Assembly (NCBI GenBank): GCA_032117095.1
Contig: JAULZZ010000003.1
Location: forward strand, 1 to 18,861
Length of the DNA: 18,861 nt
Reading direction: 5' to 3'
Source of the DNA: REEB470 sp032117095
GTDB lineage: Bacteria > Bacillota > Bacilli > Paenibacillales > YIM-B00363
Positions 8,450-14,792 of the stretch are shown one piece after another; the stretch's first letter is position 1, and every line of letters begins with the position of its first letter. Position numbers and translations under genes: made by a program. The notes beneath the pieces were generated by a model that was given only the letters and a program-made list of their open reading frames with translations, was not told the origin of the DNA and did no database searches.

Positions 8450-9034
8450 TCAGGACTTCCACACGACATACGTCGATGCGATGCGATCGTGCAAACCTCT
8501 TTTTTTCGGATCAAACGCAACCATCATATAGCCAATCAGAAAAATGATCGCATTCAACGTTTTTCCGATGACTTCTCTGAAAAATAAGTCGCCCAACTGG
8601 TTTGGCTGCCCATCTACCCGCACCACTTCGATGCCCAGCGCCATTTTCCCCAACGTTTGATTGAACCTAAATGTCATGAAGATCACATAAAAAAGACCAA
8701 GCACGATCCAAAGCAAAGTTATAAGAATAAAATCGCCTAAAATTTCACCGAACGAATCCGGTGAAAGCTCTGTCTGCGTATTCGCATCCCCCCTGCCGAA
8801 TGCGCTCACAAGGATGCCAGAAACAATAGTCAGTACGATCGTATCGATCACACTCGCCCATACGCGTACCCAAAATCCCGCATACCGCCGTATTGGTGGC
8901 TCTACCAAGGGCGTGATCACCAGCTCATCGATCGAAACTGGCGTACGGGGCGTTGTACTCTCGCGTACCTCAATGTCGTCGCCCTCTTTTTGTGCGGTTT
9001 CTGCCACATCCAACGGTTCTTTTTGCTCTTCCAT
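8450..9034 (-). CDS. RDD-family membrane protein (YteJ-like)
   Basis: A 194-residue integral membrane protein of the RDD family. A hydrophilic, acidic N-terminal region (about 1-45) is followed by the first RDD segment RYAGFWVRVWASVIDTIVLT (R57 and D64 as the signature polar residues), further hydrophobic spans near 97-122 and 160-174, the FNQTLGKMALGIEVV loop and the closing RGLHDRIASTYVV motif. The ATG at 9034 has AGGAGAGGTG about 9 bases upstream and is preferred over an upstream in-frame start at 9091. It lies 61 bases downstream of sppA, as yteJ does in B. subtilis, where YteJ has been linked to control of SppA; that role here is inferred from position. Confidence 0.88.
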   Translation of the reverse strand: MEEQKEPLDVAETAQKEGDDIEVRESTTPRTPVSIDELVITPLVEPPIRRYAGFWVRVWASVIDTIVLTIVSGILVSAFGRGDANTQTELSPDSFGEILGDFILITLLWIVLGLFYVIFMTFRFNQTLGKMALGIEVVRVDGQPNQLGDLFFREVIGKTLNAIIFLIGYMMVAFDPKKRGLHDRIASTYVVWKS

Positions 9035-9095
9035 CCTCGTATCACCTCTCCTGTATGATACCCTTTCCCCTGCATCAACGGGGTTGTACAATCCC

Positions 9096-10061
9096 TTACC
9101 GATACACGTACAACAGCCCTTTTAGGCGATGTTCTGCGGGGATCAATGCCGTGAGTGTCGCCGTAGGCATCGCAGATTGTACTGCGGACTGCAATCCGAG
9201 CAACAAGCTCGACCACGTAAACGGTTGCTCATACTGAATAATTTGTGGATCCACCGCATTGGATTGCTTGATCGCATACTGCGTGGCTTCCTCTAACCCC
9301 CCGATTTCGTCGATCAGGTTTAATTTTAACGCCTGCTGTCCCGAGTAAATGCGCCCATCGGCAATTTTCTTCACTTGGTCTGTGGTCATGTTGCGGCCCT
9401 GGGCGATCACTTGCACAAACCGTGCGTACGATTCGTCGATGAGTGTTTGGAAAATTCCCCGCTCTTCCGCTGTCATCTCCCGCAAAGCATTGCCAATATC
9501 CTTAAATTGACCACTTTTGATGACGACTTCTTCGTAGCCGATCCATTCCGCCGCTTTTTGGTAGTTCGGAATCGAGAAAATCACGCCCAAACTCCCTGTA
9601 ATCGTCAAATTGCTCGCAAAAATACGATTCGCTGGAGCGGAGACATAATATCCTCCTGATGCGGCGGTATCTCCCATGCTCACGACGACGACTTTTCCTG
9701 CTTTTTTTAGCGCCTCAATTTCATTGTGGATGTCTTCTGAAGCATTCACCGTTCCCCCAGGGCTGTCAACACGAATGACGACGGCTTTGACACGCCGATC
9801 TTCTTTCACCCGTTCTAGCTGTGCGATGAAGGTGCGCGCAGAAAATCCTTCTGCACCGAGCGTGCTCCCTCCCCCATCGGCAATGACCCCCTCGATGAAC
9901 AATTGCACGATGCGATCTTCCCCTGTCCCCGAAACGACCGTTTCAATCCACTGTTCGTCGTTTGACATCCGCACCGTGTCCGATCCCATGCGCACATTCA
10001 CGATCACCCCTACAATGACAATGGCGACTACGATCGTAATGGCCCAGCCTTTTCGTTTCAT
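9096..10061 (-). CDS. sppA: Signal peptide peptidase SppA
   Basis: SppA is a membrane-anchored serine-lysine protease that degrades leftover signal peptides. The 321-residue protein has one N-terminal membrane anchor (residues 6-23) and the short form of the peptidase, as in Bacilli. The nucleophile S135 is in DTAASGGYY and the general base K187 in SGQFKDIGN; their spacing of 52 equals that in B. subtilis SppA. DSPGGTVNAS (99-108) and ITGSLGVIFS are the other family blocks. The ATG at 10061 has GAGGGG 9-10 bases upstream. It leads a two-gene operon with the RDD protein and is transcribed away from rpsD. Confidence 0.95.
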   Translation of the reverse strand: MKRKGWAITIVVAIVIVGVIVNVRMGSDTVRMSNDEQWIETVVSGTGEDRIVQLFIEGVIADGGGSTLGAEGFSARTFIAQLERVKEDRRVKAVVIRVDSPGGTVNASEDIHNEIEALKKAGKVVVVSMGDTAASGGYYVSAPANRIFASNLTITGSLGVIFSIPNYQKAAEWIGYEEVVIKSGQFKDIGNALREMTAEERGIFQTLIDESYARFVQVIAQGRNMTTDQVKKIADGRIYSGQQALKLNLIDEIGGLEEATQYAIKQSNAVDPQIIQYEQPFTWSSLLLGLQSAVQSAMPTATLTALIPAEHRLKGLLYVYR

Positions 10062-10100
10062 CGTCAGACGCCCCCTCGGCTATGTACTCTTTTCGTATAT

Positions 10101-10130
10101 AATGTACCATATTCAGCGCCCCCGTTCCAA
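10101..10130 (-). promoter_or_regulatory. Possible sigma-A promoter of sppA
   Basis: On the minus strand TTGGAA (10130-10125) and TACATT (10106-10101) are separated by 18 bases. Each matches the consensus at four of six positions. It is the best candidate upstream of sppA but not a strong one. Confidence 0.4.
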
Positions 10131-10249
10131 TGCATGTGCAGCAATGCTCGACATGGTTCACCCTTCGAAAAATAAACTCGGCATTGCCTTGCCCATCCCT
10201 TATCAGCGGTTACGCCAAAAATGTGAAGAGTTTCCTGCCCCTGCATGTG
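10131..10249. other. Gene-free stretch between the sppA promoter and the inverted-repeat element
   Basis: I see no gene, RNA fold or regulatory site I can name here. Short open frames on both strands have no supported start signal and no recognisable sequence. Confidence 0.6.
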
Positions 10250-10354
10250 ATACGAAACACGGTTTGAATACAGGAATCCTATTGGTTAAACATTACTATG
10301 TTTCCTCGTAAAAGGAAACGCTCTGCATAGCTGTTTTTAATCCGTGTTTCGTAT
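10250..10354 (+). repeat. MITE-like inverted-repeat element, copy 1
   Basis: A 105-bp element bounded by perfect 13-bp terminal inverted repeats, ATACGAAACACGG (10250-10262) and CCGTGTTTCGTAT (10342-10354). Allowing three mismatches, the arms extend to 24 bp. An internal perfect hairpin GTTTCCT/AGGAAAC spans 10300-10319. A related copy lies inverted at 16662-16765; shared blocks include TTGAATACAG, ATCCTAT, GGTTAAA, AAGGAA, CTCTGCAT and TTTTTAATCCGTG. A -35/-10-like pair, TTGAAT (10264-10269), 17 bases, TAAACA (10287-10292), points towards rpsD. No clear target-site duplication is seen. A non-autonomous transposon is the favoured reading; a dispersed regulatory element is the alternative. Confidence 0.8.
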
Positions 10355-10401
10355 GAAATCGCATTTTTCTTCGTGGATCATCGCCACGTATGGCCCTTCA
10401 T

Positions 10402-10430
10402 TTGACAACGATCGGGCGATCCGTTACTAT
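10402..10430 (+). promoter_or_regulatory. Sigma-A promoter of rpsD
   Basis: A perfect -35 TTGACA (10402-10407), a 17-base spacer and -10 TACTAT (10425-10430). Transcription would start near 10437, about 220 nt before rpsD. Confidence 0.9.
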
Positions 10431-10436
10431 GTTGGA

Positions 10437-10655
10437 GGATGTATTCATGTGTTTTTGAAGGCTTGCGTGTATGTACCCGCTCTTCCTCGTCGTCGGCTGC
10501 ACGTAACGTGAGAAGGCTTTACATACCGCCACAGACGTCTTGTTCCTTCATTGGCATGCCCTTAGTCCAAGATACGCAATGGATTCATCCGCTAGTTTCT
10601 CGGTGAACGTCATCGATACGTCATGTAGAAAACGATACACAAAGGAGTAGAACGC
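10437..10655 (+). promoter_or_regulatory. Long rpsD mRNA leader, probable S4 autoregulatory region
   Basis: The predicted transcript has about 220 untranslated bases before rpsD, ending in an AAAGGAG ribosome binding site (10641-10647). Visible pairing includes GTATGTA near 10469 with TACATAC near 10521, and the near-palindrome CACGTAACGTG at about 10500. In B. subtilis the rpsD leader binds S4 and represses its own gene; the length and place here fit that, but I cannot match the S4-binding fold base by base. Confidence 0.5.
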
Positions 10656-11255
10656 ATGTCACGCTATACAGGTCCTAAATTTAAGTTAAGTCGCCGACTC
10701 GGCATTTCCCTCACAGGCAGTGGCAAAGAGCTAAAACGCCCTTTCCCACCGGGGCAACACGGACCCGGTCAACGAAAAAAAGTGAGTGGCTACGGTTTAC
10801 AATTGATGGAGAAACAAAAACTTCGTCATATGTACGGCCTCAACGAAAAACAATTCCGCAACCTTTTCACAAAAGCATCGCAGTTGTCGGGCATTACAGG
10901 CGAAAATTTCATGATTTTACTGGAAAGCCGTCTCGACAATCTCGTGTATCGTCTTGGTTTTGCCAACACGCGGGCGGGGGCAAGACAACTCGTTGCCCAC
11001 GGTCACATTACGATCAACGGAAAACGCGTCGACATCCCTTCTTACCTCGTCACTCCCGGACAAACGATCGGGCTCATCGAGCGCAGTCGCAATCTCGTCA
11101 CGGTCAAGGAATCGCTCTCAAAGCGCAACTACTTGGCGAACTACTTGGAGTTCAACGACACCGCACTCGAAGGGAAATATGCACGTCTGCCCGACCGTAC
11201 CGAACTCCCACAAGAAATCGACGAAAAACAAATCGTTGAGTTTTACAGCAGATAA
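10656..11255 (+). CDS. rpsD: 30S ribosomal protein S4
   Basis: S4 is a primary 16S rRNA-binding protein that nucleates small-subunit assembly and, in many bacteria, represses its own synthesis. The 199-residue protein begins MSRYTGPKFKLSRRLGISLTG and lacks the N-terminal zinc cysteines, as in the Bacilli form. The S4 RNA-binding domain covers about residues 91-150, with ESRLDNLVYRLGFANTR and ARQLVAHGHITINGKRVD. The ATG at 10656 has AAAGGAG 8 bases upstream. It is a single-gene unit with its own promoter and terminator, divergent from sppA and convergent with the MidA-like gene. Confidence 0.98.
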   Translation: MSRYTGPKFKLSRRLGISLTGSGKELKRPFPPGQHGPGQRKKVSGYGLQLMEKQKLRHMYGLNEKQFRNLFTKASQLSGITGENFMILLESRLDNLVYRLGFANTRAGARQLVAHGHITINGKRVDIPSYLVTPGQTIGLIERSRNLVTVKESLSKRNYLANYLEFNDTALEGKYARLPDRTELPQEIDEKQIVEFYSR

Positions 11256-11277
11256 TTCGCCACCTAATACGAACGAC

Positions 11278-11348
11278 AAAGCACGCCCAAGCTCCTCGTA
11301 CTCCCCCGCATGGGAAGGTGCGAACAAGGACTTGAACGTGCTTTTTTT
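11278..11348 (+). terminator. Intrinsic terminator of rpsD
   Basis: AGCACG (11280-11285) pairs with CGTGCT (11337-11342), extended inside by CAAG/CTTG and TCC/GGA, and seven T residues follow (11342-11348). The tract ends one base before the stop codon of the convergent MidA-like gene. On the other strand only TTTGT follows the stem, so it should work mainly for rpsD. Confidence 0.8.
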
Positions 11349-11349
11349 G

Positions 11350-12471
11350 CTACGTAGGGAAGCGCATCATCGACAACACCTTAAAAGGATCCTCGATAGC
11401 AGTAGGCAGGAGAAGCTGGCGGATTGCCCGATTGGCACGTGCCACAGGCGAAAACGGATCTTTGTTGTCGTGGTCGTGCAGGCGGGACAATGCCCCATGA
11501 CGGCACAAAAATTGTGCTTGTGTCTCGTATGCAAGTTGGGAAAAACCCGCGTGTTCCGCAACTTCGATCGCCCACGTAAAAGGAACGTGTGCGGTCATGT
11601 CTTGGGCGCCAATGTTGGAAAAATAGTCGGTATGGAGTCGGTGGTGTGCATAACAGCGGAGTGTGCCTGCGTACCGCTCGGGAGCATACAGCTGGGTGGC
11701 TTGTTCCCCGTAATCGATAAGCAACACACTGCCTTGGCGCATGTTCTTGCCGAGTTGTGTAATCCACGCCAACGCTTGCATCGGGACTTCGATCGTCTGC
11801 CCTTCCTGCACAGTCAACGGGTGCGTATACATCCACGTCGCCAACGGGCTGTCGGGTTGCAACGGCGCATATGCAATAACAAACGTCTGCTGCGCTGCGT
11901 CCCAACAGACGACGTGTGTTTTCCACACACCATGTATGTACGTCAACCGATGCACGGGAAATGCATCGAGCAATTCATTGGCTACGACGATCGTCGGGGT
12001 GGTGTGCATCGTCTGCCAAGCGACCGCATCATGTGCCGTGATGTGTCCCACGTTTTCTGCAAAGGGGGCTAATCGTTGCTTCATGTGTGCCCGATGCAAT
12101 GCACTTTTTTCGAGGGCGACAAATGAAACGTGCGCATAGATTTCTCGGTACGACGTGCGCAACGTCTGCAACATCGCCTGCGCCAACTGTCCCGTACCCC
12201 CGCCCCATTCGAGCAGTGCCCACGGCTGCGCATGCACACCAAGCCGTTGCAATGCCCTCACGACATACTCGGCGACACACGCCCCCAACACAGCGCCTAC
12301 TTGGGTACACGTATAATAATCGCCTTGACGCCCTACTTTTGGACGATCCGAAGTGTAGTATCCGTGCACGGGATCATACAGTGCAAACTGCATGAACGTT
12401 TCGAAAGGCAACGCCCCGCCCGCCTGTGCGATGCGGTGGCGCAACGCCTCCTCTACTTGTCGGATTTCCAT
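11350..12471 (-). CDS. MidA/DUF185-family class I SAM-dependent methyltransferase
   Basis: A 373-residue protein of the family that includes mitochondrial MidA/NDUFAF7, which methylates an arginine of a complex I subunit; the bacterial substrate is unknown. Family blocks seen are FMQFALYDPVHGYY (26-39), the SAM-binding motif I LLEWGGGTGQLAQ (86-98, with EWGGGTG in place of the commoner E-x-G-x-G-x-G), and NELLDAFPVHR (165-175). The later VLLIDYGEQATQLY and HDMTAHV-like segments also fit. The ATG at 12471 has AAGGAG 6-7 bases upstream. It follows the PPOX gene by 134 bases containing a 64-bp repeat; that gap may hold its own promoter. Confidence 0.87.
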   Translation of the reverse strand: MEIRQVEEALRHRIAQAGGALPFETFMQFALYDPVHGYYTSDRPKVGRQGDYYTCTQVGAVLGACVAEYVVRALQRLGVHAQPWALLEWGGGTGQLAQAMLQTLRTSYREIYAHVSFVALEKSALHRAHMKQRLAPFAENVGHITAHDAVAWQTMHTTPTIVVANELLDAFPVHRLTYIHGVWKTHVVCWDAAQQTFVIAYAPLQPDSPLATWMYTHPLTVQEGQTIEVPMQALAWITQLGKNMRQGSVLLIDYGEQATQLYAPERYAGTLRCYAHHRLHTDYFSNIGAQDMTAHVPFTWAIEVAEHAGFSQLAYETQAQFLCRHGALSRLHDHDNKDPFSPVARANRAIRQLLLPTAIEDPFKVLSMMRFPT

Positions 12472-12521
12472 ACATGCTCCTTGTCTCTCGTCGTTCCTAT
12501 CGAAAGGGGTTCGTACTCCGT

Positions 12522-12585
12522 GGCACCTCTATATTCCTGTTTGTAAAAAATCACCTTGGCGTAAACAAACACTTTTTTGCGTATG
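12522..12585 (+). repeat. 64-bp dispersed repeat, copy A
   Basis: This sequence aligns without gaps over its first 50 positions to 17387-17449, about 80% identity overall (12 mismatches and one deletion in 64). The best-conserved core reads AAAAATCA, CTTG, CGT, AACAAAC and CTTTTT. It lies between the PPOX and MidA-like genes, opposite to their direction. In the minus strand a promoter-like TTGTTT (12568-12563), 17 bases, TACAAA (12545-12540) faces the MidA-like gene, and TGTTTGT can pair with ACAAACA. It is not recognised as a named element. Confidence 0.7.
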
Positions 12586-12605
12586 ATGCGCTTTCTAGCG
12601 TTACC

Positions 12606-13064
12606 CTACAAAGATTTCATCGCCGTAAACACTTGGTCGTCTAATTTTTTGGCAGCACGCAAGTCGTATGTTTTGGTATATTGTGGCGGGGCTGAAATTT
12701 TTGCACCATAAAACATCGCTGGACGCACGTGGTCGACATCGATCTCATAACAGATGAGCGCAAAAGGCACTTGTTCTAACGAGGAAGCGCGTACACGCAC
12801 TCGCCCATAGATGACGTAAATCGTTTCTTCCGCAAAGCACGTGACGTTGACGGGGGCATTGTCGTGCAAATGGGCACACAGCGAGGCTCTCCCGTCTAAA
12901 GCAAACCGCAACAATTTGTCGTGGGGGGCATACAGCCACGAAATGGCATGTGTGATCGGCATCCCCATCGCCGTATCGATGGTGGTGAGCAACAATAACG
13001 GTTCTTGTTGAAGTGTCATAAAAACTTCCTGTGGCAGTGAAGTGTCTACTTGGGGTGCATTCAT
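12606..13064 (-). CDS. Pyridoxamine 5'-phosphate oxidase-family (split-barrel FMN-binding) protein
   Basis: A 152-residue protein that reads as a small PPOX/FMN-binding split barrel: QEPLLLLTTIDTAMGMPITHAISWLY is the first beta hairpin, FALDGRASLCAHLHDNAPVNVTCF the middle strands, and VIYGRVRVRASSL the third. The substrate is unknown; such proteins include flavin oxidoreductases and general stress proteins. The ATG at 13064 has AAGGAGG 9 bases upstream, with the ribosome binding site overlapping the stop codon of the LCP gene, so the two are co-transcribed. A longer frame into the LCP gene is not supported. Family assignment is by overall pattern, without a decisive catalytic motif. Confidence 0.72.
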   Translation of the reverse strand: MNAPQVDTSLPQEVFMTLQQEPLLLLTTIDTAMGMPITHAISWLYAPHDKLLRFALDGRASLCAHLHDNAPVNVTCFAEETIYVIYGRVRVRASSLEQVPFALICYEIDVDHVRPAMFYGAKISAPPQYTKTYDLRAAKKLDDQVFTAMKSL

Positions 13065-13078
13065 GTGCGCATGCCTCC

Positions 13079-14197
13079 TTAATTTGGGGATGGTGTCGTG
13101 ATGGGAGCGTCTATCATTGGTTGCGCATCTGCGGGGGAAATGATCGGATTGTCTGCGTCTGTGCCAGTATCCGTTTCTGTGAGCACCATTTGGCGGTTTA
13201 GCGCTTGTGTGCTTTTTTCGATATCTTCCTGCGCAATTTTGACGTAATGTCCGTCCCATCGTCCTTCGAGGTGCAAAAATGCAATGTTACTTTTGTCGAT
13301 CGCCACATACGTTTCCATCATTTCTAAAATTTGCTTGGAAGGAATGTCTGTCGCGACGTTTTTCCCGACTGCCTGTAACACATCCCCGATCCCCAGCAAC
13401 CCTTGTGGCGTCAATACTTTTTCTAACAATGCAGAAATGACGCGCTGTTGGCGTGCATTGCGCTCAAAGTCGCTTGACGATTTCGTCCGTGGCTTGCAAT
13501 TTTGAGACTTGCGATACCGCACAAAATCCAGCGTTTTTTTACCGTCAAGCTTTTGGACACCTTCTGACAATACAATATGCGTATCATCGGCAATGTCGTG
13601 ATAACACATCGACTGATCAACATGTAGCGTAATGCCCCCATAGGCATCGATAATGTCGATAAACGTCTGGAAATTGACCACGACGGTATAATCGATCGGG
13701 ACCGCCAAATAACGACTGTATACCTCACGGACGTTTTTCATCGCATACGCTTGGCGTTCCTCTTTTTCCTTGGGCGCATCCTTAAACGATCGGGAATACA
13801 AATAGGCTGCATAAAAACTGTTCGCTTTTCCCCCTTGCAACCCTTTGGGGTCAATAAACGTATCCCGCGGGATGGACACGACTGTCGCCGTTTTTTTCTC
13901 GGGGTTGAGTGTCGCGACCATGATCACATCGGTGTTGGCGCTGCGTGTTTTGGCACGGTAATCTGTCCCAAGGATGAGCAATGAAATCGGTTTCTTGCTG
14001 GCGCGTTGTTCCAATGGAATTTCTTCGTCCGTGCCGATCATGACCGTCGTTTGTTCGAACTTTTGGTACACGCTCCCGACATACGCCGCCGCCCCTGCAA
14101 CCATGACCAAACAGACGAGGACGATCCCCACGATCCACCGCAATGCCCGCGAAGAGCGTACCCGAGACCTTCCTTGCGTCGTCTCTCCTGCACTCAT
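13079..14197 (-). CDS. LytR-CpsA-Psr (LCP) family cell-envelope glycopolymer transferase
   Basis: LCP enzymes attach wall teichoic acid or other glycopolymers to peptidoglycan on the outer face of the membrane. The 372-residue protein has one N-terminal membrane segment (about 21-41), then the LCP domain: LLILGTDYR, TDVIMVATLNPEKK (D90), VSIPRDTFI (R111), DFVRYRKS and the basic DFERNARQQRVI block. A Thr/Asp/Pro-rich tail ends the protein. The ATG at 14197 overlaps the upstream stop as ATGA; an in-frame ATG at 14212 would add five residues and cannot be excluded. It sits in the typA operon, ahead of the PPOX gene by 14 bases. Confidence 0.93.
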   Translation of the reverse strand: MSAGETTQGRSRVRSSRALRWIVGIVLVCLVMVAGAAAYVGSVYQKFEQTTVMIGTDEEIPLEQRASKKPISLLILGTDYRAKTRSANTDVIMVATLNPEKKTATVVSIPRDTFIDPKGLQGGKANSFYAAYLYSRSFKDAPKEKEERQAYAMKNVREVYSRYLAVPIDYTVVVNFQTFIDIIDAYGGITLHVDQSMCYHDIADDTHIVLSEGVQKLDGKKTLDFVRYRKSQNCKPRTKSSSDFERNARQQRVISALLEKVLTPQGLLGIGDVLQAVGKNVATDIPSKQILEMMETYVAIDKSNIAFLHLEGRWDGHYVKIAQEDIEKSTQALNRQMVLTETDTGTDADNPIISPADAQPMIDAPITTPSPN

Positions 14198-14484
14198 GTG
14201 TCCCACCGGCATGCGCCCAACCGTGTCCCTTCTTGCATGTCATGCATGAGTTGTTGTGCTTTCGTGTCGTCTACACGATGGGTGTGTATCGCATGGGCTC
14301 GTTCGTACGTAATCACATACGCTTCCGTCGTGTCACGGGCGTAATATAAAGGGTGTGCATCGTGGTCTTCTCGTAAAATTTGCACAAAAAAATCGACGGT
14401 TTCGCGGGCGGCTTCGTCTGTAGGAAGTGCTTCTGAGAGCAACCGAATTTGGAGCCAATTTTCTAAAGCATCCCCCAAATGCAT
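14194..14484 (-). CDS. Small hypothetical protein
   Basis: I do not recognise this 96-residue protein. It starts MHLGDALENWLQIRLLSEAL, is predicted soluble and mostly helical in its first half (DEAARETVDFFVQILREDH), followed by a strand-like stretch AYVITYERAHAIHTHRV, and has no membrane span or metal motif. It looks real: AGGAGG lies 10 bases before the ATG at 14484, it starts 2 bases after the ylaH stop and overlaps the LCP start by 4 bases. The composition fits a cytoplasmic accessory protein, perhaps connected with ylaH or the LCP enzyme, but that is only context. Confidence 0.75.
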   Translation of the reverse strand: MHLGDALENWLQIRLLSEALPTDEAARETVDFFVQILREDHDAHPLYYARDTTEAYVITYERAHAIHTHRVDDTKAQQLMHDMQEGTRLGACRWDT

Positions 14485-14486
14485 CG

Positions 14487-14792
14487 TTACATTTCCTCCT
14501 TTTGCTCCGTTGCATCTGGCTTCACAGGGGGTGATCGTCTCTTTTCCAAAAACGTGCGCATCCGAACCGTCCACATGAGAGAAATCGCAACGACGAGGCA
14601 CAAGACGATCGGCAACCCAAACAGTTGGAAAATCAGCAACACACTACTGCCAAGCCCAATGAGCACGTATACAGCCACATGTTGCAACCGCGGCAATTTG
14701 CCAATCCGAAATACGGCTTCATACACGTAAGCGATGAGCGCGAATATGCCGATATACGTCCACAACGGATGTTGCGCGAGCCAGTCACTCAT
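14487..14792 (-). CDS. ylaH: YlaH-like membrane protein
   Basis: A 101-residue protein with about three hydrophobic segments (near residues 12-30, 38-57 and 59-75), a basic loop RIGKLPRLQH and a charged C-terminal tail. Its size, membrane pattern and place directly after typA match YlaH of B. subtilis, whose function is unknown. The ATG at 14792 overlaps the typA stop (ATGA), with AAGGA 11-15 bases upstream, so translation is probably coupled to typA. Confidence 0.8.
   Translation of the reverse strand: MSDWLAQHPLWTYIGIFALIAYVYEAVFRIGKLPRLQHVAVYVLIGLGSSVLLIFQLFGLPIVLCLVVAISLMWTVRMRTFLEKRRSPPVKPDATEQKEEM

Noticed and set aside
9676..10311. 211-codon plus-strand frame ending inside the first inverted-repeat element
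   Set aside because: Mostly antisense to sppA, Thr/Ser-rich, without a ribosome binding site or recognisable sequence.
10250..10354. CRISPR repeat or tRNA as an explanation of the inverted-repeat element
   Set aside because: There are only two distant copies, no spacer array, and no cloverleaf or CCA-end pattern.
10954..12072. 372-codon open frame on the plus strand across rpsD, its terminator and the MidA-like gene
   Set aside because: It overlaps rpsD out of frame, runs through an intrinsic terminator and is antisense to a real gene.
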